Source: Desulfovibrio sp. JC010
Lineage (GTDB): Bacteria; Desulfobacterota; Desulfovibrionia; Desulfovibrionales; Desulfovibrionaceae
Assembly (NCBI RefSeq): GCF_010470675.1
Contig: NZ_VOIQ01000002.1
Coordinates: forward strand, 124,001-188,000
Length of the DNA stretch: 64,000 nucleotides
Direction of reading: 5' to 3'
Within the stretch, counting starts at the first letter, position 1. Each line of letters opens with the position of its first letter. The notes under the pieces were generated by a model. It was not told where the DNA came from. It did no database searches and saw nothing but the letters and a program-made list of their open reading frames with translations. A program made the translations under genes and the position numbers. This document shows, in pieces, positions 35,446-44,620 of the stretch.

Positions 35446-35748
35446 TTATGGGAGTTGATTTATTGTTTTGCAGTTAGGGCATTTATATCCTTCTTTTTTT
35501 AGAAGGTAATAAACAACGGTTATTCCAGTAAGGTAGCATATAAAAGATATCCCTTCACCAAGCACGAAGATATCCCCCAACAGCATTAATACAAAGATAA
35601 CCACTGTAACTCTTGTTAGGTCCTTAAGAGGCAACACCCCATATTCTTGTCCACAACTATGGCAACAAATACTCTTTGTAAACCTTGGCATGATAAACAT
35701 TAGCCCCACAAGGAGCGCAATACCAATAAGAAAGTACCATAAATACAT
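35446..35748 (-). CDS. Small membrane protein with zinc-knuckle cysteines, candidate immunity protein
   Basis: A 100-residue protein with TM helices at about 3-20, 50-66 and 70-86. It has two CxxC pairs (CCHSC near 29 and CPNC near 93), forming a split zinc ribbon across the membrane segments. It starts about 12 bases after the orphan Rhs module. Position and membrane character fit an immunity protein against a membrane-active toxin tip. GTG codons at 35754 and 35751 are alternative starts. AT-rich like the module upstream. Confidence 0.5.
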   Translation of the reverse strand: MYLWYFLIGIALLVGLMFIMPRFTKSICCHSCGQEYGVLPLKDLTRVTVVIFVLMLLGDIFVLGEGISFICYLTGITVVYYLLKKEGYKCPNCKTINQLP

Positions 35749-35759
35749 CACCACCGACT

Positions 35760-37091
35760 CTACCTTCTTTTACTTTTAGTATTAGATTTTTCCATTGCAT
35801 CACGTAACCGCCCTTGAGAATCTTTGTCTGGACCAAAAATGTCAGAGATAGCGATCCCCCCTACGTCATAGAGCATGTTGACAGGAGCACCTACAATAGC
35901 TCCAGTCCAAAAACCAGCCAATGTTCCTGCCGGACCAAATGTTGACCCCCAAGTTGCTCCGATCGGTGCTCCTTTTGCTGCTCCTTTCAAACCGGAAGTG
36001 CCGAGTTCCATAAGACTTAAACCATTTTTATTCTTCTTACCTTTATTGGCACGAACATCCCCACGTAGCCGAGCTTCCCGAAGTTCTGAACCAGCACGAG
36101 CTATATTATCCTTCCTCGCCTTTTCATCAGCACGTTGCTTTTTAGCCACCTCTTTATAGGTTTTCTCCATTTCCCGAGCATGTTGTGCGCTAGTTTTAGC
36201 CGGATCATCTTGAGTTGTATTCGGCTTAGCTTGCCCATTAGGATCAACAGTATCAGTAAATGGACTGGACCAACCATTAGTTGCTTCTATAGCCGCACGC
36301 CGCTGACTATTCCTCTTATCCGCCGCAGCCGCACGATCCCTCTTAGCCTGCTCTTTTGCACCATACTTAGCCTGCTTATCCGCCAATTCTGCAGTTGCGT
36401 CCGCCACTGCCTGACCTTTCCGCGCTCCAGATTGGTTCAGGTCCGTTGTAGCCTGCTTGCTCCCTTGCTCATAATTCGCATTATTCCGCGCATTTTGCCC
36501 ACCATTTCTCGCACCATTACTGGCCCCGCCAGCACCGGAGCCTTCTCCGCCCAGCATGCCTGAAAGAACTCCTTTGCCTTGTCCAAGAAGACCATCGAGA
36601 GCTCCTCCAGAACCTCCACCTAAAGTATCCGACTTACCGTGTTCTCCCGCATGTCCTGATCCCGAAACGTCAAACAACCCGACCCGATCAATAAAATTAA
36701 CCGGATCATCAGCACAATACCCGTATACATCCACGTCCCCGCCAGCAAGCCCCAGCGGATCGGGCTGGATGAACCTGCCGATGGTTGGGTCGTATTCGCG
36801 ATATCCGAAATGAACCAATCCGGTGTCCTTGTCATGCAGCCCGGCTGCGAATCCGAGCGGGATGTCCATCTGCTTATTGGTATCGACAATTACATTTCCG
36901 AACGAATCTCGGATAATTCGCTTTACCTCATTTCCTTCACCATTAGCAACTATATAAATGGTACCGACCTGAATCAGAGGACTCAGGTCCGCCTTCTTTT
37001 TTCGATTGCTTAAATGAGGATTGACGGTCATCCCATATCTGGACATAGTTGATACTGAAAAATCGGCAGATATATCTTTCAATTGAGACAT
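35760..37091 (-). CDS. Orphan Rhs core/C-terminal toxin module (5'-truncated)
   Basis: 443 codons. The first 40 or so residues are unrelated to Rhs. From QVGTIYIVANGEGNEVKRI the sequence is Rhs core through IGRFIQPDPLGLAGG and DDPVNFIDRVGLF. The tip that follows is Gly/Asn-rich, then Ala/Lys-rich and probably coiled-coil (about 205-330). It ends in a glycine-rich hydrophobic stretch (GLKGAAKGAPIGATWGSTFG ... GAIVGAPV) before a basic tail, which suggests a membrane-inserting or pore-forming toxin. Lacking YD repeats and an encapsulating shell, it fits a displaced orphan rhs-CT cassette. Whether the first ATG is used is doubtful. Confidence 0.6.
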   Translation of the reverse strand: MSQLKDISADFSVSTMSRYGMTVNPHLSNRKKKADLSPLIQVGTIYIVANGEGNEVKRIIRDSFGNVIVDTNKQMDIPLGFAAGLHDKDTGLVHFGYREYDPTIGRFIQPDPLGLAGGDVDVYGYCADDPVNFIDRVGLFDVSGSGHAGEHGKSDTLGGGSGGALDGLLGQGKGVLSGMLGGEGSGAGGASNGARNGGQNARNNANYEQGSKQATTDLNQSGARKGQAVADATAELADKQAKYGAKEQAKRDRAAAADKRNSQRRAAIEATNGWSSPFTDTVDPNGQAKPNTTQDDPAKTSAQHAREMEKTYKEVAKKQRADEKARKDNIARAGSELREARLRGDVRANKGKKNKNGLSLMELGTSGLKGAAKGAPIGATWGSTFGPAGTLAGFWTGAIVGAPVNMLYDVGGIAISDIFGPDKDSQGRLRDAMEKSNTKSKRR

Positions 37092-37126
37092 ACAAACAAC
37101 TACATTTTGCCGCTATACATAAAAAA

Positions 37127-38020
37127 ATGACCGATCAAAAAACCAATCAAACAATTGCTGCATATTGGGACAGAATGCCCTCTAATCAACCCGTTTCGCG
37201 CCTCAGATGGTGGGAATCAGAAAGAATCATCCGTCACGTGAATAAAATTATATGCGGAAAAGAGCTCCCCGGTTTCAATCAGGGGGCAATTGTTTTATTG
37301 AACAAAATGACGGGTAATAAAAAATTCCGGAAGGGCCTGTCCATCGGATGCGGAGCGGGAACTAAAGAACTGAACCTGATGAAACAGGGAATTGTTGAAT
37401 CTTTTGATTTATATGACCTCAGCAAAGAACGAACCAGTATAGCCGCCGACAGTTTTAGACAAAACGGTTTCGGCGATAGAGTGAATATATATAATCAGGA
37501 GTTCCGGGCTGAGGATTCACCGCTTTATGACTTCATACACTGGGACAATTCCCTTCACCATATGTTCGACTGTGATAAAGCCATTTGCGAGACATACAAT
37601 CTGCTTGAACCCGGCGGCGTTTTTTTTATGAATGACTTTATCGGCAAATCGAGATTTCAATGGTCCGATGAAGAGCTTGAGCTTATCAATACTTTCAGAA
37701 ACAGTTTTTCAGATGAGTATTTCCATCTGGCTGATGGCCGAAAAGTAAGCAGACATGTAGCCCGGCCAAGCAAAAAAGTAATGATTGCAACAGACCCTTC
37801 CGAAGCGGCTGACTCCGAATCCATCATCCCTTCATTAAAGAAAAGGCTCAAAAATCCTACAATTATATTCACCGGCGGAGTAATATACCACTCCGGGCTA
37901 AATGACATCCTCTCCAATATAGATGAACATTCCCAGTTTCTTACTACAGCCCTTCATATTGATTCACTTGCCAGTCAAGCGGGACTTAACCAGTACGCCG
38001 TTTGTATTGCCATCAAATAA
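37127..38020 (+). CDS. SAM-dependent methyltransferase (class I)
   Basis: From ATG 37127, 297 residues. Motif I SIGCGAGTKELNL (about 64-76), the acidic motif SFDLYDLS, DFIHWDNSLHHM and the post-I region LLEPGGVFFMNDF give a Rossmann methyltransferase fold. A long C-terminal extension contains KKVMIATDPSEAADSESI. The substrate is unknown. The upstream frame from TTG 37049 overlaps the 5' end of the orphan Rhs frame on the other strand. No good ribosome site is seen, so the start is uncertain. Confidence 0.75.
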   Translation: MTDQKTNQTIAAYWDRMPSNQPVSRLRWWESERIIRHVNKIICGKELPGFNQGAIVLLNKMTGNKKFRKGLSIGCGAGTKELNLMKQGIVESFDLYDLSKERTSIAADSFRQNGFGDRVNIYNQEFRAEDSPLYDFIHWDNSLHHMFDCDKAICETYNLLEPGGVFFMNDFIGKSRFQWSDEELELINTFRNSFSDEYFHLADGRKVSRHVARPSKKVMIATDPSEAADSESIIPSLKKRLKNPTIIFTGGVIYHSGLNDILSNIDEHSQFLTTALHIDSLASQAGLNQYAVCIAIK

Positions 38021-38077
38021 ATCTATCGCAACGTCACCGGGAGCCCCCTGGCTTCCTTGCGCCTGCCCGGTTAATTT

Positions 38078-38908
38078 CTATGCATTCTGGGGATAATCAG
38101 TAACCAGCCCGGTCACGCCCCAATCGGTCAGTCGCTGCATATCTTCCACTTCATTAACTGTGTACGGATTTACTGCCAACCCGGCTTCACGCACGGCTTT
38201 GACAATCCCTTCATCAGTCAGACAACGATAGCCCGGATGCCATGCATCGGCATTGACTTTGCGGACAGCCTCAACGGGATCACCGCTAAAATTGTGCTCG
38301 GTCAAAGCCCCGGTGAGAATATGCGGAGCAATTTCTTTGCTCCTGCGCACGTAGTCGTGGTTGAATGATGAAACCACAACCTGATCATCCATCTTCTGCG
38401 CCCGGATAACCCCGAGCACCCTCTCCACAATATCCCCGGCAAGGGAATCAGGCACCGCTTTACTGAGATCCTTGATCTCAACATTGACGAACATATCAAG
38501 CTCACGGCTCAGACTCAGGGCCTCAGCCAGTGTGGGGATACGCAGATCATCCGGCAGGCTTTCCGGCAATTCCCGCCACGGCTGTTCCTTATATTTGGGC
38601 GGACAAAACCGGCGCGGGAAGATATCCGCACTGAGTGTTTTCAGCTCGGCAAGAGTAAATCTCCACGGCAAAAGAGGTGGATTACCCACAAAAAGCGGAT
38701 GCACCCCCGCATTGGTGGAACGCAGCAGATTCAAATCATGAAGAAGAATAATCTCTCCGTCTTTGGTCATCTGCACATCCAGTTCCCAGCCGTCCGCCCC
38801 GGCCTCTTTGCCTTTACGCACAGCCGCAAGAGTATTCTCAGGTCCGAGGGAACGCCCCCCGCGATGCGCCCAGATTAAGGGACTACTATTTATTAATTTT
38901 AATGACAT
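38078..38908 (-). CDS. Glycerophosphodiester phosphodiesterase
   Basis: The 276-residue enzyme hydrolyses deacylated phospholipids to sn-glycerol 3-phosphate and alcohol. The catalytic signature WAHRGGRSLGPENTLAA (His/Arg/Glu) is near residue 13, WELDVQMTKDGEIILLHD supplies the metal ligands (E, D, H), and VNVEIKD the later acidic pair. C-terminal VNPYTVN and GLVTDYPQ are typical of the family. No signal peptide, so cytoplasmic. Downstream of the amino acid ABC genes but separated by a repeat module. Confidence 0.92.
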   Translation of the reverse strand: MSLKLINSSPLIWAHRGGRSLGPENTLAAVRKGKEAGADGWELDVQMTKDGEIILLHDLNLLRSTNAGVHPLFVGNPPLLPWRFTLAELKTLSADIFPRRFCPPKYKEQPWRELPESLPDDLRIPTLAEALSLSRELDMFVNVEIKDLSKAVPDSLAGDIVERVLGVIRAQKMDDQVVVSSFNHDYVRRSKEIAPHILTGALTEHNFSGDPVEAVRKVNADAWHPGYRCLTDEGIVKAVREAGLAVNPYTVNEVEDMQRLTDWGVTGLVTDYPQNA

Positions 38909-38921
38909 TATTTAAATTTAG

Positions 38922-39006
38922 GGCGAAGCCTAATAAAAGGTTTGGGAGAGTCCAGAGAACCCTTTTTCCAAAGGGTTCTTTGGTCCCCGAAGGGCCGCCG
39001 GAGGCA
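38922..39006. repeat. Dispersed intergenic hairpin module, copy 5
   Basis: GCGAAGCCTAATAAAAGG, then GAGTCCAGAGAACCCTTT-TTCC-AAAGGGTTCTTTGG hairpin (about 38956-38981) and CCGAAGGGCCGCCGGAGGC. It lies right after the aapP-type gene on the minus strand, so it may form the 3' end of the ABC operon transcript. Confidence 0.7.
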
Positions 39007-39009
39007 TTC

Positions 39010-39789
39010 CTAATGATTCAAAATCTGCTCAAGAAAGGCACGGCTGCGTTCTTCCTTGGGTGCGGTGAAAAATTCCTTCACCGGGGCGTATTCCACGATC
39101 TGGCCCTTATCCATGAAAACCATGGTATCGGCCACTTCGCGGGCAAACCCCATCTCGTGGGTCACGCAGATCATGGTCATGCCCTGCTCGGCCAGTTCGC
39201 GCATTACATCAAGGACTTCCTTGATCATCTCCGGGTCGAGGGCTGAAGTGGGCTCGTCAAAAAGCATGATCTTGGGCTGCATGGCAAGGGCGCGGGCAAT
39301 GGCTACGCGCTGCTGCTGCCCGCCGGAAAGCTGACCGGGAAACTTGTTGGCCTGCTCGGCAATGCCGACCCGCTCAAGATAGGAATGGGCAAGGTCCACA
39401 GCCTGCTTGCGCGGCATACTACGTACGTGGATGGGACCGGAAATGACGTTATCAAGGATGGACATGTGCGGAAACAGGTTGAACTGCTGGAAAACCATGC
39501 CCACCTCGCGGCGCACGCGTTCAATCTGCTTGACATCATTGGTCAGCGGAGCACCGTCAACGTTGATAACACCTTCCTGATGTTCCTCCAGCCTGTTAAT
39601 GGTCCTGATCAGGGTCGATTTACCAGATCCGGACGGCCCGCAGATGACCACCTTCTCCTGCTGGCGGATCTGGAGGTTGATGTCCTTAAGTACGTGAAAC
39701 TGCCCGTACCATTTGTTCAAACCCTGTATATCGATCACAACCGGGCTGTCGCCCAGATGGGTAGCGGTATTTGTATGCGTAGAAGTCAT
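39010..39789 (-). CDS. Amino acid ABC transporter ATP-binding protein (AapP/GlnQ type)
   Basis: 259-residue ATPase for a polar amino acid importer. Walker [10 protein letters not shown] (about 52-60), Q-loop [13 protein letters not shown], signature [15 protein letters not shown] and Walker [15 protein letters not shown] are all intact, as is the H-loop CVTHEMGFA. Last of four co-oriented genes, 11 bases after the AapM-like permease. Confidence 0.93.
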   Translation of the reverse strand: MTSTHTNTATHLGDSPVVIDIQGLNKWYGQFHVLKDINLQIRQQEKVVICGPSGSGKSTLIRTINRLEEHQEGVINVDGAPLTNDVKQIERVRREVGMVFQQFNLFPHMSILDNVISGPIHVRSMPRKQAVDLAHSYLERVGIAEQANKFPGQLSGGQQQRVAIARALAMQPKIMLFDEPTSALDPEMIKEVLDVMRELAEQGMTMICVTHEMGFAREVADTMVFMDKGQIVEYAPVKEFFTAPKEERSRAFLEQILNH

Positions 39790-39800
39790 TCTTTTTTCCT

Positions 39801-40889
39801 CTATTTACTTGCGGAAGGCATCTTGCGTTCAAGATATTGGCTGTAGCTGGAAAGGGCGTAGCAGAGAATCCAGTACCAGAAGGCAATGAATACGTAGGCT
39901 TCCTCCAGCCTGCCGAACCATTTGGGGTTGGATGTGGTAGCGAATGCGATCTGCAAAAGATCCACCAGACCGACGATGCCCACGAGAGAAGTATCTTTAA
40001 GAATCCCGATAAAATTGTTGACCATGGGCGGAATTACAATGCGCAGAGCCTGCGGCAGGATAACCACAATGGTCTTTTTCCAATAGCTCATACCCAGCGC
40101 GTCAGCCGCCTCGTACTGCCCTTTACTGATGCCCTGCAGACCGCCACGGATGTTCTCCGCAAGGTAGGCGGAAAAAAACATGGTGATACCCACCAAGGCA
40201 CGCAAAACTTTATCCAATTCCATGCCCGAAGGCAGGAAAAGAGGCAGGACCACCGAGGCCATGAACAGGATGGTAATCAGCGGGACACCGCGGATAAGTT
40301 CAATGTAGGCCACGCAAAAAGGCTTGGCGATGGGCATATCCGAAGTGCGGCCCAAAGCGAGCAGCACACTGATGGGAAATGCCGCCAGCATGGCGACAAT
40401 GGAAAGCATAATGGTCAGCATCAGGCCGCCCCAGTAGTGGGTTCCCACCACGGGCAGCCCGGTGATTCCGCCGCCGTAAACCAGCGCGAATACAACCACG
40501 GGCGATACAAACCAGAGAACCTTAAGCCAACGGCTGCGCCTGAATGAGCCGACAACACTCAAACTGACCAGCAGCACCACAATGCACAGGGCAATTAACG
40601 GACGCCAGCGTTCTTCAGCAGGGTAAACCCCGGTCATGAATACAGGCCACATGTCGCGGATGAATCCCCATGCCGCTCCGCTATGCTGCTTGGCAATTTC
40701 AGGATCAAGGGAGATTGAAGCGTTGGTCACCGCCCACTCCCAGAATGGAGCTACCGCCGACCAGATGGTCCAGCAGGAAACTATGGTCAATACGGCGTTA
40801 TACCACGGGCAGAGCAGGTTCTTGCATACCCAGCCGATGACGCCGACCTCGGTTGCCGGAGGCTGTCTGTCTGGAATATCTTGAAACAT
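39801..40889 (-). CDS. Amino acid ABC transporter permease (AapM type)
   Basis: The 362-residue inner-membrane permease has about eight TM helices. The His/Glu/Gln-type permease region at about 160-350 includes [14 protein letters not shown] and the EAA loop [24 protein letters not shown]. The long N-terminal extension with extra TM helices distinguishes AapM/BztC-like subunits from short HisM-like ones. Its ATG lies one base after the stop of the AapQ-like gene, implying coupled translation of the heterodimer. Confidence 0.92.
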   Translation of the reverse strand: MFQDIPDRQPPATEVGVIGWVCKNLLCPWYNAVLTIVSCWTIWSAVAPFWEWAVTNASISLDPEIAKQHSGAAWGFIRDMWPVFMTGVYPAEERWRPLIALCIVVLLVSLSVVGSFRRSRWLKVLWFVSPVVVFALVYGGGITGLPVVGTHYWGGLMLTIMLSIVAMLAAFPISVLLALGRTSDMPIAKPFCVAYIELIRGVPLITILFMASVVLPLFLPSGMELDKVLRALVGITMFFSAYLAENIRGGLQGISKGQYEAADALGMSYWKKTIVVILPQALRIVIPPMVNNFIGILKDTSLVGIVGLVDLLQIAFATTSNPKWFGRLEEAYVFIAFWYWILCYALSSYSQYLERKMPSASK

Positions 40890-40890
40890 A

Positions 40891-42270
40891 TTACCTCTCC
40901 ACCAGCGCGACTTTGCTGTTGTAAATATTCATCCCAAAGGAAATGAGCAGGGAAATGCACAGGTAAACACCCATCCAGACACCAACAATCTCCACCGCCT
41001 GACCGGACTGGTTGAGGATGGTCCCCCCGACACTTACAAACTCAGGATAGCCGATGGCCACGGCCAGCGAACTGTTTTTGGCAATAGCCAGATATTCACT
41101 GGTCATGGGCGGGACAATAATGCGCATGGCCTGCGGCAGGATAACGATACGCATAACCTGACGCTCATTCATTGCCAGAGCACGGGCCGCCTCGCGCTGT
41201 CCCTTGGAAACGGCCTCAATGCCGGAACGGATAATCTCGGCGTTGAATGCCGATACGTAAACAGTCAGCCCGACCACCAGCGCGGTGAATTCCGGGGTCA
41301 ACCCGGTACCGCCCTTGAAATTGAAGCCCTTGAGTACGGGAAAATCAAGAGTGAAAGGCTGTCCGCCCACCAGCCACGCCAGCGCAGGCAGACCGATGAG
41401 CACCGCAAGGGAAGGAAATAAAATTTTTACGGGAATACCTGTCTCATCAAGAATGCGCCGTGCCCGCCTGTGGATAATCCAGACAGCCGCAAACCCGACC
41501 ACAACCGCAGCACAGAACAGCCACGCGCCCTGCTGCGGAACCAGTGACGGCAGGTAAAGCCCGCGCTTGTTAAGAATCAGCCAACCGCCGAGGTCAATGG
41601 ACTTGCGTACATTGGGCAACTGCTGCAGGACAATGAAATACCAGAAAAAGAGTTGCAGCAGCACGGGCAGGTTGCGGTTAAGCTCCACATACCAGCGGCA
41701 GATATTGGAAAGCAGCCAGTTGGGAGAAAGACGTCCGAGCGCCACCAGCAGACCGAGAATGGTCGAGGCCACACAGCCGATGACCGTGACCTTCAGGGTG
41801 TTGCCCAAGCCGGTTAACAGGGCCATGAAATAGCTGGATGATTCCGTGTAGTGGACGATCTCAACACTGTCCCGGAAGATGTACAGGGTCAGCATGGGCA
41901 GACCGATGCAAAGCAGCAGACAGACTGAAAGCCACTTGCTGCTCATGGGCCGCTCCGACTTGCTCTTCAAATGACGCGAAATCAGCTGAGAAATTGCAAG
42001 CCCGGCCACAAGACTGAGCAGAAACCAGAGCAACCCGCCCTGCGGCAGGGGAATCCCGGTCACCTCACCGATGCGGAACCCCGCTTCATTACCCAGAAAA
42101 CCGAAACCGGAACTGATGCCGCGGGTTTTCAGGTTGACCAGCGTATTGCGATACATGGAAACCGCCAGCCAGAGAAACCCACCGAGCATACAAAGCTGGA
42201 ACATCCAGGCCCTACCCTGCGGGCTGCGCCAGAAAGGAACCTTGTTTTGCGGTGCCAAACGTTCAGACAT
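40891..42270 (-). CDS. Amino acid ABC transporter permease (AapQ type)
   Basis: 459 residues from ATG 42270 (an upstream TTG at 42321 would add 17 residues). It starts with a soluble leader (SERLAPQNKVPFWRSPQGRA) and TM1, then more TM helices. The permease core holds YVELNRNLPVLLQLFFWYFIV and the EAA loop EAARALAMNERQVMRIVILPQAMR near 390. The extended architecture is that of AapQ/BztB from general L-amino acid importers. It is separated from the binding-protein gene by repeat module copy 6. Confidence 0.92.
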   Translation of the reverse strand: MSERLAPQNKVPFWRSPQGRAWMFQLCMLGGFLWLAVSMYRNTLVNLKTRGISSGFGFLGNEAGFRIGEVTGIPLPQGGLLWFLLSLVAGLAISQLISRHLKSKSERPMSSKWLSVCLLLCIGLPMLTLYIFRDSVEIVHYTESSSYFMALLTGLGNTLKVTVIGCVASTILGLLVALGRLSPNWLLSNICRWYVELNRNLPVLLQLFFWYFIVLQQLPNVRKSIDLGGWLILNKRGLYLPSLVPQQGAWLFCAAVVVGFAAVWIIHRRARRILDETGIPVKILFPSLAVLIGLPALAWLVGGQPFTLDFPVLKGFNFKGGTGLTPEFTALVVGLTVYVSAFNAEIIRSGIEAVSKGQREAARALAMNERQVMRIVILPQAMRIIVPPMTSEYLAIAKNSSLAVAIGYPEFVSVGGTILNQSGQAVEIVGVWMGVYLCISLLISFGMNIYNSKVALVER

Positions 42271-42310
42271 AATTGACAAAACCCATATAAATTTAAAACA
42301 CGCCACAACT

Positions 42311-42417
42311 AGGGATTGCAAAGGGGATTATCCCCTTTGCCCGCCGGAGGCGAAATCAGTTCATCAAAAAGCGCGGTAGCGCATCAAATCCCACGCCCCG
42401 CGAGGCCGCCGGAGGCC
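42311..42417. repeat. Dispersed intergenic hairpin module, copy 6 (double)
   Basis: AAAGGGGATTATCCCCTTT hairpin (about 42320-42338), GCCCGCCGGAGGC, then a second GCCGCCGGAGGCC box after a CGCGGTAGCGC mini-hairpin. It occupies the gap between the binding protein and permease genes of the ABC operon, the same position as copy 1 in the tup operon. Confidence 0.65.
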
Positions 42418-42490
42418 TACATAACAATTTTTCACATAAAAAACCGCGCCGGATGAATAGTGCATCCGACGCGGAGAATTAAAACATGTC

Positions 42491-43501
42491 TTAACGGAAA
42501 GGAGGCGCGTAAATCAGTCCGCCTTCGGTCCACTGCTTGTTCAGCCCGCGCTCCATGCGCAGGGGAGTCTTGGGACCGAGGTTGCGGTCAAAGATTTCAC
42601 CGTAGTTACCGACGGTCTTGATGATGCGTACAGGGGCACCTTTGTCGAGACCGAGGTCAGTCCACAGGGAACCGGTTTTACCGAGCATGCGCTGCACTTC
42701 AGGGTCCTTGCTCTTGGCGTACATTTCTTCAACGTTAGCCTGAGTGATGCCCTTTTCTTCAGCAGCCATGGTCAGCCAGATGGTCCAGCGGACAATGTCG
42801 GACCACTGGTTGTCGCCGTGGCGCACAACCGGACCGAGGGGCTCCTTGGAAATAACTTCGGAAAGAATGACGTGATCCGCAGGATTTTTCATCAGGGAAC
42901 GCTGGGCGGCGAGACCTGAAATATCGGTGGTGTGTACGTCACAACGTCCGGTATCGTAGGCTTTACGCACATCAGGCTGCTTGTCGAAAACAACCGGGGT
43001 AAAGCTGATGTTGTTTTTGCGGAAAAAGTCGGAAATGTTCAGTTCGGTGGTGGACCCGGTCTGCAGGCAGACTGTGGCACCGTCAAGTTCCTTGGCATCG
43101 GTGATACCGAGCTCTTTGCGGACCATCATGCCCTGACCGTCATAAAGGGTGGTCACGGTAAAATCGAGACCGAGCTTTACGTCACGGCTCATGGTGTGAG
43201 TGGTGGTACGGGAAAGCAGATCAATTTCACCTGACTGCAAAGCAGGCAGACGCTCTTTGGAAGTGAGCGGGGTGTATTTGATTTCAGGAACATCAACAGC
43301 AGCGGCAACCGCGCGGATGAAATCAACATCAAAACCTACCCGCTTACCGTTGCTGTCCAACGCGGAAAAACCGGGGTTTTCAATGTGGGTTCCAGCTTTA
43401 AGGAATCCGTCTTTTTTAACGTTTTCCAGAGTTCCGGCCTGAGCTATCGACGCCATGCCCACAATCAGCAGACAAATGAAAGAAGTACGAAAAAGAGCCA
43501 T
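42491..43501 (-). CDS. Amino acid ABC transporter substrate-binding protein (AapJ type)
   Basis: 336 residues from ATG 43501, which has GGAGG 7 bases upstream; the longer frame to 43657 has no support. Signal peptide ALFRTSFICLLIVGMASIAQA, then a periplasmic binding-protein fold (SBP_bac_3). It shows GFDVDFIRAVAAAV, LLSRTTTHTMSRD and LDGATVCLQTGSTTE, which match AapJ/BztA general L-amino acid binders. It is first in the operon and divergent from a GntR/UTRA regulator. Confidence 0.93.
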   Translation of the reverse strand: MALFRTSFICLLIVGMASIAQAGTLENVKKDGFLKAGTHIENPGFSALDSNGKRVGFDVDFIRAVAAAVDVPEIKYTPLTSKERLPALQSGEIDLLSRTTTHTMSRDVKLGLDFTVTTLYDGQGMMVRKELGITDAKELDGATVCLQTGSTTELNISDFFRKNNISFTPVVFDKQPDVRKAYDTGRCDVHTTDISGLAAQRSLMKNPADHVILSEVISKEPLGPVVRHGDNQWSDIVRWTIWLTMAAEEKGITQANVEEMYAKSKDPEVQRMLGKTGSLWTDLGLDKGAPVRIIKTVGNYGEIFDRNLGPKTPLRMERGLNKQWTEGGLIYAPPFR

Positions 43502-43757
43502 TACACTACCTCCACCCTCAAAACTTACACAACGCAATCCGGTGAGGGAATTCCAGTCCGTATAACATACAATACAGTTATGCGCTGCATAGATATTCCT
43601 GAACTCCTGCCACGAAAATCCCCGTTTCCGCAACCGGAGCCAGCCATCCCTAATCATTCACTGTGCCGATACCTTCTACACTGTTGCCAAGCACAGCTCA
43701 ACTGGTTTAACCCAGTTTTCAGAAAAAAAGTTACAAATCCGTGATGACTCTGTATAA

Positions 43758-43780
43758 ATTATGTGCCAGAAACACATAAT
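43758..43780. promoter_or_regulatory. Candidate operator: perfect 8-bp inverted repeat
   Basis: ATTATGTG (43758-43765), spacer CCAGAAA, CACATAAT (43773-43780), ending 33 bases before the GntR start codon. It lies in the 312-base divergent region between the regulator and the aapJ-type gene. It may be bound by the regulator itself; a second smaller repeat GTAT-AAC-ATAC lies at 43560-43570. The rest of the gap has no ORF. Confidence 0.45.
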
Positions 43781-43813
43781 CAAACCTTTTAACCCCAACC
43801 CAACAAACACCCC

Positions 43814-44527
43814 ATGGAAAAAACCAGATACTACCAGATCGTGCAGGAGCAGATCCTGAAACGCCTTGCTTCGGGCGAACTTAAACCCGGCGACAAACTT
43901 CCCTCTGAACGCACCCTCTGCACCGAACTATCCCTGAACAGAAACACAATCCGCCACGCCCTGCTCAAGCTGCAAAGAGACGGAAAAATTTTCAGACTGG
44001 AAAGAAAAGGCTGGTATGTGAACCCCATCCGCATGGTCTACAATCCGGCAAACCACGTGAACTTCGCCCAACTTGCGGCATCACAGGGCCGCAAAGCGAA
44101 GTGGACAACTGAAGACAACGGTATCATCACCATTGATGAGGATATGGAAACATATACAAGTGAAGGATTCGCAGCAGGTGCGGAAGTTTATTCCATGGAA
44201 AACACATTTTTCATCGACGGACAGAAAGTAGCCCGAACCCTGAATTACCTGAATGCTGATAAGCTGGAAGGAATAGTACCCAAAACTGCCGAACGGGCTA
44301 TGACGCAGGTGGTGGAACAGGATTACGGTTTACAGCTGAAACAGCGCAACCTGCTGATCAGGCCGCAGCTGTTGCCGCGCGATGTAACCTCCCAGCTTGG
44401 TATCACCCACGGTTCACCGGGCATTTACGTTCGGCGCATCAAAACCGACGGCAGAGAAACCGTACTTACGGTGGAGCATGAGTACTGGCGTTTTGATGCC
44501 ATTGAGCTGCGCGTGGATCAGGTCTAG
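43814..44527 (+). CDS. GntR-family regulator, HutC subfamily (UTRA domain)
   Basis: The 237 residues have a winged-helix N-terminus (QIVQEQILKRLASGELKPGDKLPSERTLCTELSLNRNTIRHALLKL) with a short linker, then a UTRA ligand domain (about 75-235) ending EHEYWRFDAIELRVD. The sequence is close to the PhnF/YidP-like group. No strong ribosome site is seen. It is divergent from the amino acid ABC operon, which is its most likely target; the effector is unknown. Confidence 0.88.
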   Translation: MEKTRYYQIVQEQILKRLASGELKPGDKLPSERTLCTELSLNRNTIRHALLKLQRDGKIFRLERKGWYVNPIRMVYNPANHVNFAQLAASQGRKAKWTTEDNGIITIDEDMETYTSEGFAAGAEVYSMENTFFIDGQKVARTLNYLNADKLEGIVPKTAERAMTQVVEQDYGLQLKQRNLLIRPQLLPRDVTSQLGITHGSPGIYVRRIKTDGRETVLTVEHEYWRFDAIELRVDQV

Positions 44528-44545
44528 ATTTTAAGCAGACGCAAG

Positions 44546-44586
44546 AACGCCCGCAATTTCATTCCGAAACTGCGGGCGTTTTTATT
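44546..44586 (+). terminator. Terminator of the GntR/UTRA gene
   Basis: AACGCCCGCA (44546-44555) pairs perfectly with TGCGGGCGTT (44571-44580), then TTTTATTT. Confidence 0.85.
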
Positions 44587-44620
44587 TAATAGAAAAATTC
44601 CTGAAAGCAGTGCCGCAAGC

